A stretch of DNA of 64,000 nt from Methylobacter sp. (GTDB lineage Bacteria; Pseudomonadota; Gammaproteobacteria; Methylococcales; Methylomonadaceae). Shown here piece by piece: positions 52,282 through 62,295 of the stretch. The position numbers and the translations under genes are program-made. The notes below the pieces were generated by a model. That model was not told the origin of the DNA. It made no database searches and was given only the letters and a program-made list of their open reading frames with translations. Position 1 is the stretch's first letter, and every line of letters begins with the position of its first letter. The stretch spans positions 216,014 through 280,013 of the forward strand of contig JAUXTH010000189.1 in NCBI GenBank assembly GCA_030679035.1. Direction: 5' to 3'.

Positions 52282-53838
52282 CTAGGTAGGATTCCCAAGT
52301 CCAAAAAAACCACGAATCTGTTCCAGGAAAGTGTTTTGTTGCTGTGCCATCAGCTGCGCAATGGATTCGCTATCCAGTTGCTGCTGCACGTTATCGATAT
52401 TGAAGCGACGGCTCGCCAACAGCTTACTGATTTCCACAGCAAGCTCAGGACGTTTATCCAATACTTTTTGAAATGAATTTTTGTCCAATCGGTAAGCTAA
52501 GACTTCGGATTGGGCAATGACGGTGGCACTACGGGGATCGCCGGTCATCAAGCCCATCTCACCCAAAAAACATCCGCCATGAATGGTATCGATCCGCCGA
52601 CGACCGCCATCCGGCAATTCCAGAAACACATCGGCAGTACCGCTGATAATGATATAAAGCCAATGCGCTATTGTACCTTGACGCAAAATGATGTCGCCTT
52701 GCGCGAATGGCGTGTAGACCAGTTGTTCGGCAATTTCGGCCAGTTCATCGTCATGCAGGGTGTTGAACAATTCCACTTGCTGTAAAGCATCCATCCGCTC
52801 TTTGACACGGCGTTCCTGCTTGTTTTGTTCATGTTTATCATCTTTATTGGTCATGTGGATATGATATTGCGGATAAGGCAAACTGATCCCGGCCCGCTGC
52901 AATGCCGCATAGATCCGGTTGCGCACTTGGGAGTCGGTAGCATCGTCCGCCTCAATATCGCTTAGCCAATAGCGCAACGCATAGCGCGATGAACTGGGGC
53001 TGAAATCCATCAGCAAACAATTCGCCGCAGGGCTGTCCGCAACATTAGGGATATGTCCATTGCGGATAGCGTTTTTGGCAATATCGATGACCTTTCCGGC
53101 AAAATGTTCGTAACCGACATCAAAATACACCCAGCGTCGGCATTGCAACGGCTTGCCGCTACGACGCCCGATAACTGAAAACTTGCCTTTCATCAACAAG
53201 CTGTTCGGGATGATGATCGTCTCCCAGTTGCGCGTTTCTATCGCCGTGTATCGCCAGCGAATATCGGCTACGCGGCCGGTGACATCGTCCACTTTGATCC
53301 AATCGTTAACCTTGATCGAGTTATCCAGCTGCAAGGCCAAGCCGCCCAGGATATTGCCCAAGGTGTCTTGCATGGAAAAAGCCAACACCGCCGTCATCAC
53401 CGCCGAGGTGGTAACGATGCCGGACAAATCAAGTCCCGCGGCGTGTAGATGTATCATTAGCCATGCACAGTATCCGGCGAGTTCGGCCAGATCCTCAAGG
53501 ATGCGTACCAGACTGATGCGGCATAGCGGCAGAATTAAACGGAACAGAAACAAACCGGAAAGCCGAATAGCCGCCATTCCGCCGGCAAAAACACTGACTT
53601 TGAGCAGCCCTCTTGCGAAAGATTTAATCTCTAATGCAGCCAGCACACCGCTGAGCATAAGGCCGCAAAGCGAGATCATGAAAAACAGCAAAGTGGCGGC
53701 AATGGTCTTGCGGTCTTGAGGACGCCAGCGCCATAGTGATGCGGCAATAATTAGCGCAATAATCAGCAGCAAGCCGAACTGGTTGTGCTGCTGGGCAAAA
53801 ATGCGCAAGTCGTTCCAAAAATATTCGGATCGGGGCAT
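52282..53838 (-). CDS. MscS-family channel with cyclic-nucleotide-binding domain
   Basis: This 518-aa protein has four or five membrane segments (about 15-185), an MscS core (GIVTTSAVMTAVLAFSMQDTLGNILGGL, then VNDWIKVDDVTGRVADIRWRYTAIET), a cytoplasmic domain (to about 330) and a C-terminal cyclic-nucleotide-binding domain (about 365-480, GTADVFLELPDGG, FLGEMGLMTGDPRSATV). It is a ligand-gated relative of small-conductance mechanosensitive channels. The CNB domain has the conserved GEM motif and the R of RSAT, so it could bind cAMP or cGMP. Confidence 0.92.
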   Translation of the reverse strand: MPRSEYFWNDLRIFAQQHNQFGLLLIIALIIAASLWRWRPQDRKTIAATLLFFMISLCGLMLSGVLAALEIKSFARGLLKVSVFAGGMAAIRLSGLFLFRLILPLCRISLVRILEDLAELAGYCAWLMIHLHAAGLDLSGIVTTSAVMTAVLAFSMQDTLGNILGGLALQLDNSIKVNDWIKVDDVTGRVADIRWRYTAIETRNWETIIIPNSLLMKGKFSVIGRRSGKPLQCRRWVYFDVGYEHFAGKVIDIAKNAIRNGHIPNVADSPAANCLLMDFSPSSSRYALRYWLSDIEADDATDSQVRNRIYAALQRAGISLPYPQYHIHMTNKDDKHEQNKQERRVKERMDALQQVELFNTLHDDELAEIAEQLVYTPFAQGDIILRQGTIAHWLYIIISGTADVFLELPDGGRRRIDTIHGGCFLGEMGLMTGDPRSATVIAQSEVLAYRLDKNSFQKVLDKRPELAVEISKLLASRRFNIDNVQQQLDSESIAQLMAQQQNTFLEQIRGFFGLGNPT

Positions 53839-53932
53839 TGGGAGGCCTTATGGGTTAAAAATTAGATAGTGTGTTTAAACGCCAAGTGGGCACCCAAATT
53901 AGTCGCTTTAGACGGCGCTTATGTATCACCAA

Positions 53933-54745
53933 TTACTCATTTTCCTGTCGTTCAATCTTGTCCAGGCGGGCTTCCATTTCGGCGTCGTCGGGCTCTTGGT
54001 AATCGCTGTCAGGCTTGGGTGCAAAAAGCCTTGAACATAACAGGCCCAGCTCAAACAGCATCCACATAGGTACCGCGAGTAATGTTTGCGAGATCGCATC
54101 GGGGGGGGTTAAAACGGCCCCGATGATAAATGCGCCGACGATCACATAAGGGCGTTTGTCGGCTAGGCCTTCGGGGGTTACCAGTCCGGTCCAGACCAAT
54201 ACGATGGTGAATATCGGCACTTCAAAACAAACGCCGAACGCGAAAAACAGGGCCAAGACAAAATCGAGATACTTGGCAATATCGGTCATTACCGCCACGC
54301 CCTCGGGTGCGGCAGCGGTCAAAAAGCCGAACACCAGCGGGAAAACCACGAAGTAGGCAAAGGCTACGCCCAAATAAAACAGCAGGGTGCTGGCAATCAG
54401 CAACGGCAAAATCATGCGCCGTTCCCGCTTATACAAGCCGGGAGCCACAAACGCCCAGAACTGGTAAAGAATAAAGGGGACGGAAATAAAAACCGCGACG
54501 ATCAGCGCCAGTTTAAACGGCGTGAAAAACGGGGAAGCCACATCAATAGCGATCATCGTGCTATTTTTCGGCATGTGTTTCATCAGGGGGCCAGCCAACA
54601 GGCTGTAGATTTCATTGGCGTATGAGGCCAGTCCCAAAAATACCACTAATACGCATAAAACAATTCGCAACAGCCGGTTGCGCAATTCAATTAGATGGCT
54701 GATAAAGGGTTGTTCGCCGCCCCCGTCAAATTTACTTGGGTTCAT
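53933..54745 (-). CDS. tatC: Twin-arginine translocase subunit TatC
   Basis: This 270-aa, six-span membrane protein recognises twin-arginine signal peptides. It starts with the conserved [15 protein letters not shown] and has [12 protein letters not shown]. The tail (after about 240) is charged and soluble. It overlaps the tatB stop, so it is co-expressed with tatB and tatA. Confidence 0.95.
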   Translation of the reverse strand: MNPSKFDGGGEQPFISHLIELRNRLLRIVLCVLVVFLGLASYANEIYSLLAGPLMKHMPKNSTMIAIDVASPFFTPFKLALIVAVFISVPFILYQFWAFVAPGLYKRERRMILPLLIASTLLFYLGVAFAYFVVFPLVFGFLTAAAPEGVAVMTDIAKYLDFVLALFFAFGVCFEVPIFTIVLVWTGLVTPEGLADKRPYVIVGAFIIGAVLTPPDAISQTLLAVPMWMLFELGLLCSRLFAPKPDSDYQEPDDAEMEARLDKIERQENE

Positions 54746-55034
54746 GCGGTTCGGTTTTGTCAGGCGGCGGGGCTAGCGGGGATTTGAGCGCGTCGGAGGT
54801 TTCATCGAGCATTTGCTGAACCTCATTTAAGCCGGACTGCTCTTTAAAGATCTGGCGCATTTCTTCGGCTTGCAGTTCCAGCTTTATTTCTTCCTTGACG
54901 GCAGCCACCATGCTGCGGGTTTTACCCAGCCAGAACCCTGCAAGTCTGGCTACTTTGGGCAATCTTTCAGGGCCTATGACCAACAAGCTGACTAGGCCGA
55001 TCAGGCAAAGCTCCGAGAATCCTACGTCAAACAT
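54732..55034 (-). CDS. tatB: Twin-arginine translocase subunit TatB
   Basis: This 100-aa protein has the N-terminal [30 protein letters not shown] membrane helix and amphipathic helix typical of TatB, followed by a charged tail. Confidence 0.93.
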   Translation of the reverse strand: MFDVGFSELCLIGLVSLLVIGPERLPKVARLAGFWLGKTRSMVAAVKEEIKLELQAEEMRQIFKEQSGLNEVQQMLDETSDALKSPLAPPPDKTEPHEPK

Positions 55035-55039
55035 TGGGG

Positions 55040-55270
55040 TTAATCTTTATCGGTTTTCGTGGAAGTGACTTCGCCTTCGATAGCTTCACCCTTATCGGCG
55101 GCGGGCTTGTCTTGTTCACCTTCGCCTTCTTTGATGGCCGTGCGAAAGCCTTTGATGGCTCCGCCCAGATCAGCGCCTATATTGCGTAGGCGTTTGGTGC
55201 CAAAAACAACGATGACGATGGCTAATACAACTAATAAGTGAGTAACGCTGAGACCCATTTCTAACTCCAA
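55040..55270 (-). CDS. tatA: Twin-arginine translocase subunit TatA
   Basis: This 76-aa pore-forming subunit has an N-terminal membrane helix ([21 protein letters not shown]), amphipathic helix ([16 protein letters not shown]) and acidic/basic tail. Start ATG 55270, 26 bases after hisE. Confidence 0.93.
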   Translation of the reverse strand: MELEMGLSVTHLLVVLAIVIVVFGTKRLRNIGADLGGAIKGFRTAIKEGEGEQDKPAADKGEAIEGEVTSTKTDKD

Positions 55271-55296
55271 TGGAGGCCTTGCAATGTAAGGCCTCT

Positions 55297-55614
55297 CTAC
55301 TTGTTACGTTGCGCCTTTTCTTCCAGACCGGACAAGCCGAAACGACGTTGCAGTTCCTGCAATACATCATCCGGTCCCAGTCCCTGATCGGCCAGCAACA
55401 CCATGCAATGAAACCACAAATCGGCAGTTTCATAAATAATCTGTTTTTTATCACCGTCTTTGGCGGCAATGACTGTTTCCGTGGCTTCTTCGCCGATTTT
55501 TTTCAGTATGCTGTCCAGCCCTTTGGCATACAGGCTGGCGACATAGGATTTATCGGCTGGTTCCAGTTTACGCTGTTCCAGGATTTCCGCCAGCTGTTGT
55601 AATACGTCGCTCAT
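55297..55614 (-). CDS. hisE: Phosphoribosyl-ATP pyrophosphatase HisE
   Basis: This 105-aa enzyme performs the second step of histidine synthesis. The MazG-like core [33 protein letters not shown] has the metal-binding Glu residues. Here it is separate from hisI, unlike the fused enterobacterial HisIE. Confidence 0.94.
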   Translation of the reverse strand: MSDVLQQLAEILEQRKLEPADKSYVASLYAKGLDSILKKIGEEATETVIAAKDGDKKQIIYETADLWFHCMVLLADQGLGPDDVLQELQRRFGLSGLEEKAQRNK

Positions 55615-55642
55615 GATTTGTAACTACTCAGGTTAGAAAAAT

Positions 55643-55731
55643 GGAACGCTGATGACGCGGATAATTAAGATCAAATAAGATTTTTCTCGAATTATCTGCG
55701 TTCATCATATTTATCAGCGTCATCTGCGTTC
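55643..55731. repeat. Intergenic inverted-repeat element, short copy
   Basis: Related to the element at 25243-25412: it begins GGAACGCTGATGACGCGG and ends in an inverted copy (CATCTGCGTTC). It separates hisE from hisI. Confidence 0.6.
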
Positions 55732-55757
55732 TATTGTATTTGATAGCTGAGTTGTAA

Positions 55758-56150
55758 TTATGATTTTTTATAAATAGTGTCAGGATCTTTTAACACCGGC
55801 TGGACGCTTTGCCATTGCCCGTCAATCAGGCTGCGATAAAAACAGCTCTCACGACCGGTATGGCAGGCAATGCCGCCTTCCTGTTCAATTTTTAGCAGAA
55901 TAACGTCTTCATCGCAATCCAGAAATAAACCGATCACTTTCTGCGGGTTTCCGGATTCCTCGCCTTTGCGCCATAATCTTCCGCGCGACCTTGACCAGTA
56001 AACCGCATAACCTTCGGCGACCGTTAAGGCCAATGATTCACGATTCATCCAGGCGAACATCAGCACGGTTCCGGTTTCTGCCTGCTGTGCGATAACCGGC
56101 ACCAAGCCGTCTTCAGTCCAGCTGATTTCGTCCAGCCAGGATGCGCTCAC
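55758..56150 (-). CDS. hisI: Phosphoribosyl-AMP cyclohydrolase HisI
   Basis: This 130-aa zinc enzyme performs the third step of histidine synthesis. Motifs [40 protein letters not shown] and the early WTEDGLVP are present. It overlaps hisF by four bases. Confidence 0.95.
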   Translation of the reverse strand: MSASWLDEISWTEDGLVPVIAQQAETGTVLMFAWMNRESLALTVAEGYAVYWSRSRGRLWRKGEESGNPQKVIGLFLDCDEDVILLKIEQEGGIACHTGRESCFYRSLIDGQWQSVQPVLKDPDTIYKKS

Positions 56151-56920
56151 AGCCGCACCTCTATGCCGCGCGAGGCCATATGTTGTTTGGCTTGTTCAAT
56201 GGTGTATTCGGCAAAATGAAAAATACTGGCGGCCAATACCGCATCGGCCTTGCCTTCAATAATGCCGTCGGCCAGATGATCAAGACACCCGACGCCGCCG
56301 GAGGCAATCACCGGCACCGTTACCGCTTCGCTGATGGCGCGGGTTAACGGTAAATCAAAACCTTCGCGGGTTCCGTCTCTGTCCATGCTGGTCAGCAGGA
56401 TTTCCCCTGCGCCGTAGCTGACCATTTTTTTTGCCCACTCAATCGCATCAATGCCTGTCGGTTTGCGGCCGCCGTGGGTAAAAATCTCCCATCGACTGGG
56501 TTCGCCTGTCGGACTGACCTTTTTAGCGTCTATGGCCACGACTATACATTGCGAGCCGAAACGCTCCGCCGCTTCGCGAACAAATTCCGGATTTGAAACC
56601 GCCGCGCTGTTAATGCCGACTTTATCGGCGCCCGCATTCAGCATACGGCGAATATCTTCCAGAGTTCTGATGCCGCCGCCTACCGTCAGCGGAATAAAAA
56701 CCTCGCTGGCGACCTGCTCAACCACATGAACAATGGTGTCCCGGTTATCATGCGTGGCGGTAATATCCAGGAACGTGATTTCGTCCGCGCCTTCACGGTC
56801 ATAACGCCGGGCGATTTCTACGGGGTCGCCGGCATCGCGAATATCGACAAATTTTACGCCTTTGACGACGCGGCCATTATCGACATCCAGGCAGGGAATA
56901 ATGCGTTTGGCTAAGCTCAT
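56147..56920 (-). CDS. hisF: Imidazole glycerol phosphate synthase subunit HisF
   Basis: This 257-aa (beta/alpha)8 barrel makes imidazole glycerol phosphate with ammonia from HisH. Catalytic Asp in [12 protein letters not shown] and [12 protein letters not shown], plus [13 protein letters not shown] [13 protein letters not shown] and IASGGVG phosphate loops. Confidence 0.96.
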   Translation of the reverse strand: MSLAKRIIPCLDVDNGRVVKGVKFVDIRDAGDPVEIARRYDREGADEITFLDITATHDNRDTIVHVVEQVASEVFIPLTVGGGIRTLEDIRRMLNAGADKVGINSAAVSNPEFVREAAERFGSQCIVVAIDAKKVSPTGEPSRWEIFTHGGRKPTGIDAIEWAKKMVSYGAGEILLTSMDRDGTREGFDLPLTRAISEAVTVPVIASGGVGCLDHLADGIIEGKADAVLAASIFHFAEYTIEQAKQHMASRGIEVRL

Positions 56921-56922
56921 GG

Positions 56923-57657
56923 TCAGTCGAATGATTCCGCTAATTTTTCGGCTTCTGCAAAATCCAGCGTGCCTTCGTAAATCGCCCGGCCGGTAATTGC
57001 GCCCATAATGCCTTCGTGAGCGACAGCGCCCAAGGCCCTGATGTCGTCCATATTGGTAATGCCGCCGGATGCAATAACCGGAATCCGGATCGCGCGCGCC
57101 AGTTTTGCTGTCGCCTCGACATTGACGCCGGACATCATGCCGTCCCTGGAAATATCGGTGTAGATAATGGCCTCGACGCCGTCTTCCTCAAAATGTTGCG
57201 CCATGTCGATCACATCATGTTTGGACAATTTCGACCAGCCATCAATAGCGACTTTACCGTCTTTTGCATCCAGTCCGACGATGATGTGGCGCGGATATTC
57301 CAGCGCCATATCCCTGACAAAATGCGGTTCGTTAACGGCTTTGGTGCCGATAATGACGTACTCCACACCGGCATTCAGATAAGCCTGGATAGTTTCTTCA
57401 TCGCGAATACCGCCGCCTATTTGTATCGGTACATTGGGGTAGGCTTCAACAATGGCATGAATGACGTCGGCATTTCTTGGTTTTCCGGCAAACGCGCCAT
57501 CCAGGTCGACCAGATGGATTCTTTTTGCCCCGGCGGCAACCCACTTGCCGGCTACAGCGACCGGGTCATCGGAAAAAACCGTATTGTCATCCATGCGTCC
57601 CTGACGCAAACGAACACACTTCCCTTCTTTTAAATCGATTGCAGGTATTAATAACAT
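56923..57657 (-). CDS. hisA: Phosphoribosylformimino-AICAR isomerase HisA
   Basis: This 244-aa barrel isomerase begins [20 protein letters not shown], with the catalytic Asp in PAIDLK and [15 protein letters not shown] 57657 is the family start; the frame is open further upstream to 57717 but those residues are not conserved. Confidence 0.95.
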   Translation of the reverse strand: MLLIPAIDLKEGKCVRLRQGRMDDNTVFSDDPVAVAGKWVAAGAKRIHLVDLDGAFAGKPRNADVIHAIVEAYPNVPIQIGGGIRDEETIQAYLNAGVEYVIIGTKAVNEPHFVRDMALEYPRHIIVGLDAKDGKVAIDGWSKLSKHDVIDMAQHFEEDGVEAIIYTDISRDGMMSGVNVEATAKLARAIRIPVIASGGITNMDDIRALGAVAHEGIMGAITGRAIYEGTLDFAEAEKLAESFD

Positions 57658-57698
57658 ATCACTAAAATCCTCAACGGCGTGTAATCGGTCAATGGTAA

Positions 57699-58343
57699 TT
57701 AAACTTGTCCATCCCAATGCAAAAAATTCTTTAGCAGCTGTAAACCGACTGCCTGACTTTTTTCAGGGTGAAATTGTACGGCAAACACATTGTCTTGCGC
57801 CAAAGCACAGGTAAATGCATCCGGGTATTGCGAAGTTGCCGCCATTACCGCTGCATCATCAGGCTGCGCGTAATAACTGTGGACAAAATAAAAGCGGCTG
57901 TCCTGGGGAATGTTTTCCCATAGCGGATGTGGATGCAGCTGATGAACCTGATTCCAGCCCATGTGCGGAATCTTGAGTATATTCCCGTCGCTGTCTTTTA
58001 ACGCTTCGGGAAAATGCACAACATGTCCGGCAAAAACATCCAGACAAGGCGTGCCGTTGTTTTCTTCGCTGTCGGTCAATAAGGCCTGCATGCCTAGGCA
58101 AATTCCCAGCAAAGGCTTGTTTTTGGCAACCTGTTGGATAACCGCAGACAAGCCCGATTGATTAAGCGCCTGCATGCAATCCCGTATTGCGCCGACGCCG
58201 GGAAAAACCACCCGGTCAGCGCGAAGGATAGCATCAGCATCGGAAACACAAACAACATCGACTTCAGGCGCTGCATGTTGCAGCGCTTTGACGATTGAAT
58301 GCAGATTTCCCATTCCGTAATCGATTACAGCAACAGAAGACAT
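57699..58343 (-). CDS. hisH: Imidazole glycerol phosphate synthase glutaminase subunit HisH
   Basis: This 214-aa class I glutamine amidotransferase has the nucleophile in [12 protein letters not shown] and the His/Glu in VQFHPEKSQ. It starts [21 protein letters not shown], as normal. Confidence 0.95.
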   Translation of the reverse strand: MSSVAVIDYGMGNLHSIVKALQHAAPEVDVVCVSDADAILRADRVVFPGVGAIRDCMQALNQSGLSAVIQQVAKNKPLLGICLGMQALLTDSEENNGTPCLDVFAGHVVHFPEALKDSDGNILKIPHMGWNQVHQLHPHPLWENIPQDSRFYFVHSYYAQPDDAAVMAATSQYPDAFTCALAQDNVFAVQFHPEKSQAVGLQLLKNFLHWDGQV

Positions 58344-58369
58344 AAGAAATACAGGATTAAGGTGAAAGG

Positions 58370-58963
58370 TTAAAGGCTACCTTTGGTTGACGGCATGATG
58401 CCCGCCATACGCGGGTCGGCGGTAATCGCCATGCGTATGGCTCGACCCATGGCTTTAAAAATGGTTTCGGCAACATGATGGGCATTACTGCCCTTCAGGC
58501 TGTCGATATGCAAAGTCACACCGGCATGGTTGACAAAGCCCTGGAAAAACTCGCGGAACAAATCGACATCAAAACTGCCGATCATGGCTTTGGGGTATTT
58601 AACCTCATAAAACAATCCGGGGCGACCTGAAAAATCGATCACGACGCGCGACAAGGCTTCGTCCAAAGGCACATAGGAATGTCCGTAACGGTAAATGCCT
58701 TTTTTGTCTGCCGTGGCTTTGGCAAACGCCTGGCCTAAGGTAATGCCGATGTCTTCGACGGTGTGGTGGTCATCAATATCCAAATCGCCTTTGGCGACAA
58801 TGTCCATGTCAATCAAGCCGTGCCTGGCAATCTGATCAAGCATATGTTCAAGAAAAGGTACGCCGGTTGAAAACGAGGTTTTGCCCGATCCATCCAGGTT
58901 AATTTTGATTTTGATTTGAGTTTCAAGCGTATTTCGCTCTACTTCCGCAGTACGTTGATCCAT
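58370..58963 (-). CDS. hisB: Imidazoleglycerol-phosphate dehydratase HisB
   Basis: This 197-aa enzyme is the monofunctional dehydratase (no N-terminal phosphatase). The metal-binding histidines are in [26 protein letters not shown] and the mirror [12 protein letters not shown] and [11 protein letters not shown] 58963 ([10 protein letters not shown]) was chosen; a longer frame to 59047 is open but not family-like. Confidence 0.94.
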   Translation of the reverse strand: MDQRTAEVERNTLETQIKIKINLDGSGKTSFSTGVPFLEHMLDQIARHGLIDMDIVAKGDLDIDDHHTVEDIGITLGQAFAKATADKKGIYRYGHSYVPLDEALSRVVIDFSGRPGLFYEVKYPKAMIGSFDVDLFREFFQGFVNHAGVTLHIDSLKGSNAHHVAETIFKAMGRAIRMAITADPRMAGIMPSTKGSL

Positions 58964-59163
58964 GTTTGCATTTTTGATATGAGTGATTGGCGGCATTCTA
59001 CTATGACAAGCAAGATTTTGCAGTGTTTGTTGTTCATTGTAGACCATAGAAATAAGCTGCTTGGAAAATATAGGCTTGTGCCTACTAAGGCTGCGACAAC
59101 AATGTAATTTTGGGCGTACGTTAAGTTCAGCTTTAACCGGCTTTTTTTAGGGTTGTTTTCTGA

Positions 59164-59169
59164 GATAAT
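59164..59169 (+). promoter_or_regulatory. Extended -10 promoter element of the candidate sRNA
   Basis: GATAAT is preceded by TG one base away (extended -10). Transcription would start near 59175-59176. A dyad GTTAAG-N5-CTTTAAC lies at 59120-59137, near the -40 to -55 region. Confidence 0.5.
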
Positions 59170-59172
59170 GGA

Positions 59173-59298
59173 CACGTCGCCAAAACAGGAGAAGGATCTT
59201 AAGGAGTTTCAATAGGACGTTGCCAAGGATGGAACGCAATGTCAACCAAGCAGGCGATTTTTAGCCCCAGCATTCCTCTGTGCTCTGGGGCTTTTTTT
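59173..59298 (+). ncRNA. Candidate CsrA/RsmA-binding small RNA (CsrB/RsmY/RsmZ type)
   Basis: In the short stretch 59169-59234 there are seven GGA triplets, five as ANGGA. One pair is displayed in the 12-base loop of a hairpin (arms 59217-59223 and 59236-59242, ACGTTGC with GCAATGT). A closing stem pairs GTCGCC (59176-59181) with GGCGAT (59253-59258). It ends in a strong intrinsic terminator. Small RNAs of the CsrB family titrate the translational regulator CsrA/RsmA through such motifs. The gap 59048-59572 otherwise shows only a weaker hairpin and no coding frame I trust. No sequence family match is claimed. Confidence 0.7.
59263..59298 (+). terminator. Intrinsic terminator of the candidate sRNA
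   Basis: AGCCCCAG (59263-59270) pairs perfectly with CTGGGGCT (59285-59292), loop 14 bases, followed by seven T. Confidence 0.9.
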
Positions 59299-59376
59299 AT
59301 ATCAGCATAGCCGTTTACGGTGTATGCGGTCAGGCACACATTCGTCGATCAAGAAATCATCATAAATTAATAAACC

Positions 59377-59414
59377 AACCGCCTAATGCGGACAGTCAGT
59401 CGCGCGGTTTTTTT
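59377..59414 (+). terminator. Second terminator-like hairpin
   Basis: AACCGC (59377-59382) and GCGGTT (59404-59409) with a run of seven T. The loop is long (21 bases), so this is a weaker candidate; no gene is seen directly before it. Confidence 0.4.
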
Positions 59415-59572
59415 ATAATGTGCTACTCTTTAGATGATTAGCTCACCTGGTTAATTTAAACATTGCCCCGTTTTTCACTTTTGCCGGTGATGGCGCTCAG
59501 ATCGATAAAGCATGGCGTGTTTTTCATATTCTCATCGCTGACAAGCAGCAATATTTCTCCAAGGAGCGAGCA

Positions 59573-61240
59573 GTGAACGATGCGTCACCCACACTCACCG
59601 ATGTGCTGACATTTAAGCTGAGCGACGACGGCAAGCTGCTTGCCACATTTGAAGCATGCGAAATCAAGCTCACGCTGGATGCGGCAATAGTCAAAGAGGC
59701 ACTGGTCAAGCAAGGCCTATCCAAGCTGTTTCTGCATGAAAACGCACTGTCAAATCTGGTAACACAGTACAACAATGCTAGCGAAGGTTTTGAATTGGAA
59801 ATTGGCGAGCGCCGGGATGGCGTATGTAGTTTCAAAATTGACGACGACAAAATGGCCGTCAGGCTGACTTTAATCCCGCCATACGGCGGCACTCCCGTTG
59901 CCCTGCTTCAAATCCAGCTGGCCTTGCAGGAAAAAGGGGTAACCAGCGGCATCATGCTGGATGAAATCAAGGCTGCCTTAAAGGAAGGCTACGCCACCGA
60001 GCGCATCATCGCCCAAGGGCTACGTCCCGTGCCGGGTGCTGACGCGCAGTTCCAAAGCCTGGTGCCGGAAATAAGAGAGCGCAAACCCCAGGTAGACGAG
60101 CGGGGTGTCGCTAACTACCGTGATCTTGGGCAGCTTATTGTTGTAAAGCAAGGCGATCTGCTGATGTGCCGCATCCCGCCTACCGAAGGCAAAAAGGGGC
60201 AGGACGTTACTGGGCAAATATTGACGCCTAAACCAGGGCAGGACATCCCCTTCGCATCGGGGCTGCAGGGTGCGGAGCTTGACCCGGATGATAACAGTCG
60301 GCTGTTGGCCACGATCACCGGACAGCCCAAGTTGGTTCCTAATGGTGTTATTGTGGAACCCACCATCAACCTGGCACGGGTGGATCTTTCAACCGGAAAC
60401 ATGAGTTTTGAGGGGACGATTAATATAAAAGGCGATGTTAAGGATGGGATGAAAATTTGTGCGTCGGGAGACGTGTTCGTGGGGGGAACTGTCGAAGCGG
60501 CAGAAATTGAAGCGGGTGGAAATGTCGTTATCAAAGGCGGCGTGATTGGTCACGGCGAGCATAGCAGCGATCCAAACGAAGCGCCCATGTTTAGTGCGAA
60601 GATTATCAGCCAAGGTTCAATCAGTGCGCATTTTGCCGAAAATGTCTGCATGGAAGCGGGCACGGACATCATTATTGAAGAATTTTCCATGCACAATCAC
60701 CTGACCGCGCTCAATCGCGTGTTGGTCGGAAAATCCGGCAGCAAAAAAGGCCGTATCATCGGCGGCATTACCTGTGCATCAGTTTTGGTGAAAGCCGCCA
60801 TAATCGGCTCGAATGCCGGCTTTATAACCAAGATTAGGGCAGGCTTTAATCCTTACCTTCAGGCGCAGCTGGATAAGCTTAAGCTTGAGATTGATGCAAA
60901 TGAAAAGGAGCAGGAAGATCTCAAGAAGATTATTGCTTTTGTGTTGGCGCATCCGGAAAAAGATAAAAATGGGCTTTTAAACAAGGCTCTCCACACCAGG
61001 GAAAAATTTGAAACTGATTGCGCCCAGCTTCATGCCGACCGAACTCATCTGCTGTCGGAAATGATGCTGGCCGAGCATGTCCAGGTTATTGTCGAAGACT
61101 CCGTGCATTGCGGCACCGAAATCCAGATCGGAAATGCTATTTGGAAAAATAACGAAGACCGGGGTAAAGGTGTTTTTCAAATCATTGAGGGTGAAATTGA
61201 TTTCGGAAACACCATGCTGAGTGTCAACGGATCGCACTAA
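59573..61240 (+). CDS. FapA/DUF342 family protein
   Basis: This 555-aa protein belongs to the DUF342 (FapA) family: a long right-handed beta-helix-like middle (about 190-400, GDVKDGMKICASGDVFVGGTVEAAEIEAGGNVVIKGG) and a coiled-coil region (about 420-500). Family members act in polarity, motility and signalling, often near flagellar genes. A GTG start (59573) is supported by AAGGAG six bases upstream. No flagellar neighbours are present here. Confidence 0.87.
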   Translation: MNDASPTLTDVLTFKLSDDGKLLATFEACEIKLTLDAAIVKEALVKQGLSKLFLHENALSNLVTQYNNASEGFELEIGERRDGVCSFKIDDDKMAVRLTLIPPYGGTPVALLQIQLALQEKGVTSGIMLDEIKAALKEGYATERIIAQGLRPVPGADAQFQSLVPEIRERKPQVDERGVANYRDLGQLIVVKQGDLLMCRIPPTEGKKGQDVTGQILTPKPGQDIPFASGLQGAELDPDDNSRLLATITGQPKLVPNGVIVEPTINLARVDLSTGNMSFEGTINIKGDVKDGMKICASGDVFVGGTVEAAEIEAGGNVVIKGGVIGHGEHSSDPNEAPMFSAKIISQGSISAHFAENVCMEAGTDIIIEEFSMHNHLTALNRVLVGKSGSKKGRIIGGITCASVLVKAAIIGSNAGFITKIRAGFNPYLQAQLDKLKLEIDANEKEQEDLKKIIAFVLAHPEKDKNGLLNKALHTREKFETDCAQLHADRTHLLSEMMLAEHVQVIVEDSVHCGTEIQIGNAIWKNNEDRGKGVFQIIEGEIDFGNTMLSVNGSH

Positions 61241-61398
61241 ATTATATCGAATTGCTTTGTTATTGATTTGGATCGCAACGGCTTATTTTCAGTGTGATAA
61301 AATTTCCTCGTAACAACCAAATGGCTGGACATATTTTGCCTGCCCGTAAAATATTCGTAGCCTTAAACAAGCCTATATAAACATTTAGAGGAATTATT

Positions 61399-61614
61399 AT
61401 GAAATTTAGCCCGTGTATTGATAAATGCACTTACGAAGGAACGCATTGCGAAGGTTGCGGCCGAACGCACCAAGAAATAGCGGAAACAAAAAAACTGGTT
61501 ATGGCGGTGGTGGATTTTGCCCAAGAGCAGGGTTATGAAAATGTTGAGGAATTTGCGAACGCTATCGGGCAGAGCGTGCTTAAAAAATTAAAGAAATCCG
61601 CAGCAGGAAAATAA
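61399..61614 (+). CDS. DUF1289 family protein
   Basis: This 71-aa protein has the CIDKCTYEGTHCEGCGRTHQEI Cys-rich motif of DUF1289 (four Cys, probable metal site). AGGAAT precedes the start. Function is not known. Confidence 0.88.
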   Translation: MKFSPCIDKCTYEGTHCEGCGRTHQEIAETKKLVMAVVDFAQEQGYENVEEFANAIGQSVLKKLKKSAAGK

Positions 61615-61635
61615 TGGCGTAAAGCCGAAATAGCT

Positions 61636-61911
61636 ATGACAATTACGCCTGACATTATCGGCTTTTTAGCCGCGACACTCACGACAGCCTCATTTGTGCC
61701 TCAAGCCATCTTGACGATAAAAACCAGAGACACCGAATCCCTTTCCTTGGGCATGTACAGCTGCTTTACCTTGGGCGTGCTGTGTTGGCTTATTTACGGA
61801 ATCCACCTCGGTGACAAGGCTATTATCGTTGCCAACGCAATAACACTGTTGCTGGCCGCAACGATACTAAGCTTCAAACTCTACAATTTGATACACAACA
61901 AAAAGCCATAA
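61636..61911 (+). CDS. SemiSWEET-type sugar transporter
   Basis: This 91-aa protein has three transmembrane helices and the PQ-loop (ASFVPQAILTIKTRDTESLSLGMY) typical of bacterial SemiSWEETs, which work as dimers to move small sugars down a gradient. It starts 21 bases after the DUF1289 gene. Confidence 0.9.
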   Translation: MTITPDIIGFLAATLTTASFVPQAILTIKTRDTESLSLGMYSCFTLGVLCWLIYGIHLGDKAIIVANAITLLLAATILSFKLYNLIHNKKP

Positions 61912-61916
61912 GCAAT

Positions 61917-62291
61917 TTAAGCCTGCTGGAGAATCTCCAGCGCATTGCCGTCCGGGTCACGGCAAAACAGCGCTTGTCGCCCGGATTTGCTCAAGGTGTA
62001 GGTTATGCCGTTTTGATCCATCACTTCCTTAACTGGAGCCAACTCCGGCACACTTAAGGCAATGTGTCGGTCACGGCCACCGTGTTCAGGGCGGCCGGTT
62101 GTCGGGTCGGGGTTTGCCAGTTCCAGCAAATGAATTTGTTGCGCGCCTAGTTGCAACCATGCTCCCGGAAAACCCAGATCGGGCCTGGCGGTTTGTTGCA
62201 TGCCGAGAACATCGCAGTAAAACTTCAGCGAAGCGACAGTATCGGCAACAACGAGGCTGGCGTGATGCAGGGTGAAATTAAAGTTCGGCAT
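61917..62291 (-). CDS. VOC family (glyoxalase-like) protein
   Basis: This 124-aa single-domain VOC protein has HHASLVVADTVASLKFYCDVLGM and the C-terminal CRDPDGNALEIL, giving a plausible His/Glu metal site. Substrate is unknown. It ends six bases after the convergent SemiSWEET stop and lies 4 bases after the bcp-like gene. Confidence 0.88.
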   Translation of the reverse strand: MPNFNFTLHHASLVVADTVASLKFYCDVLGMQQTARPDLGFPGAWLQLGAQQIHLLELANPDPTTGRPEHGGRDRHIALSVPELAPVKEVMDQNGITYTLSKSGRQALFCRDPDGNALEILQQA

Positions 62292-62295
62292 TGAA

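Noticed and set aside
52020..52289. Plus-strand 89-codon frame in the gap after the AmmeMemoRadiSam genes
   Set aside because: No ribosome site, odd composition and overlap with the end of the channel gene; probably random in A+T-rich DNA.
57016..57633. Plus-strand 205-codon frame inside hisA
   Set aside because: Antisense shadow of hisA.
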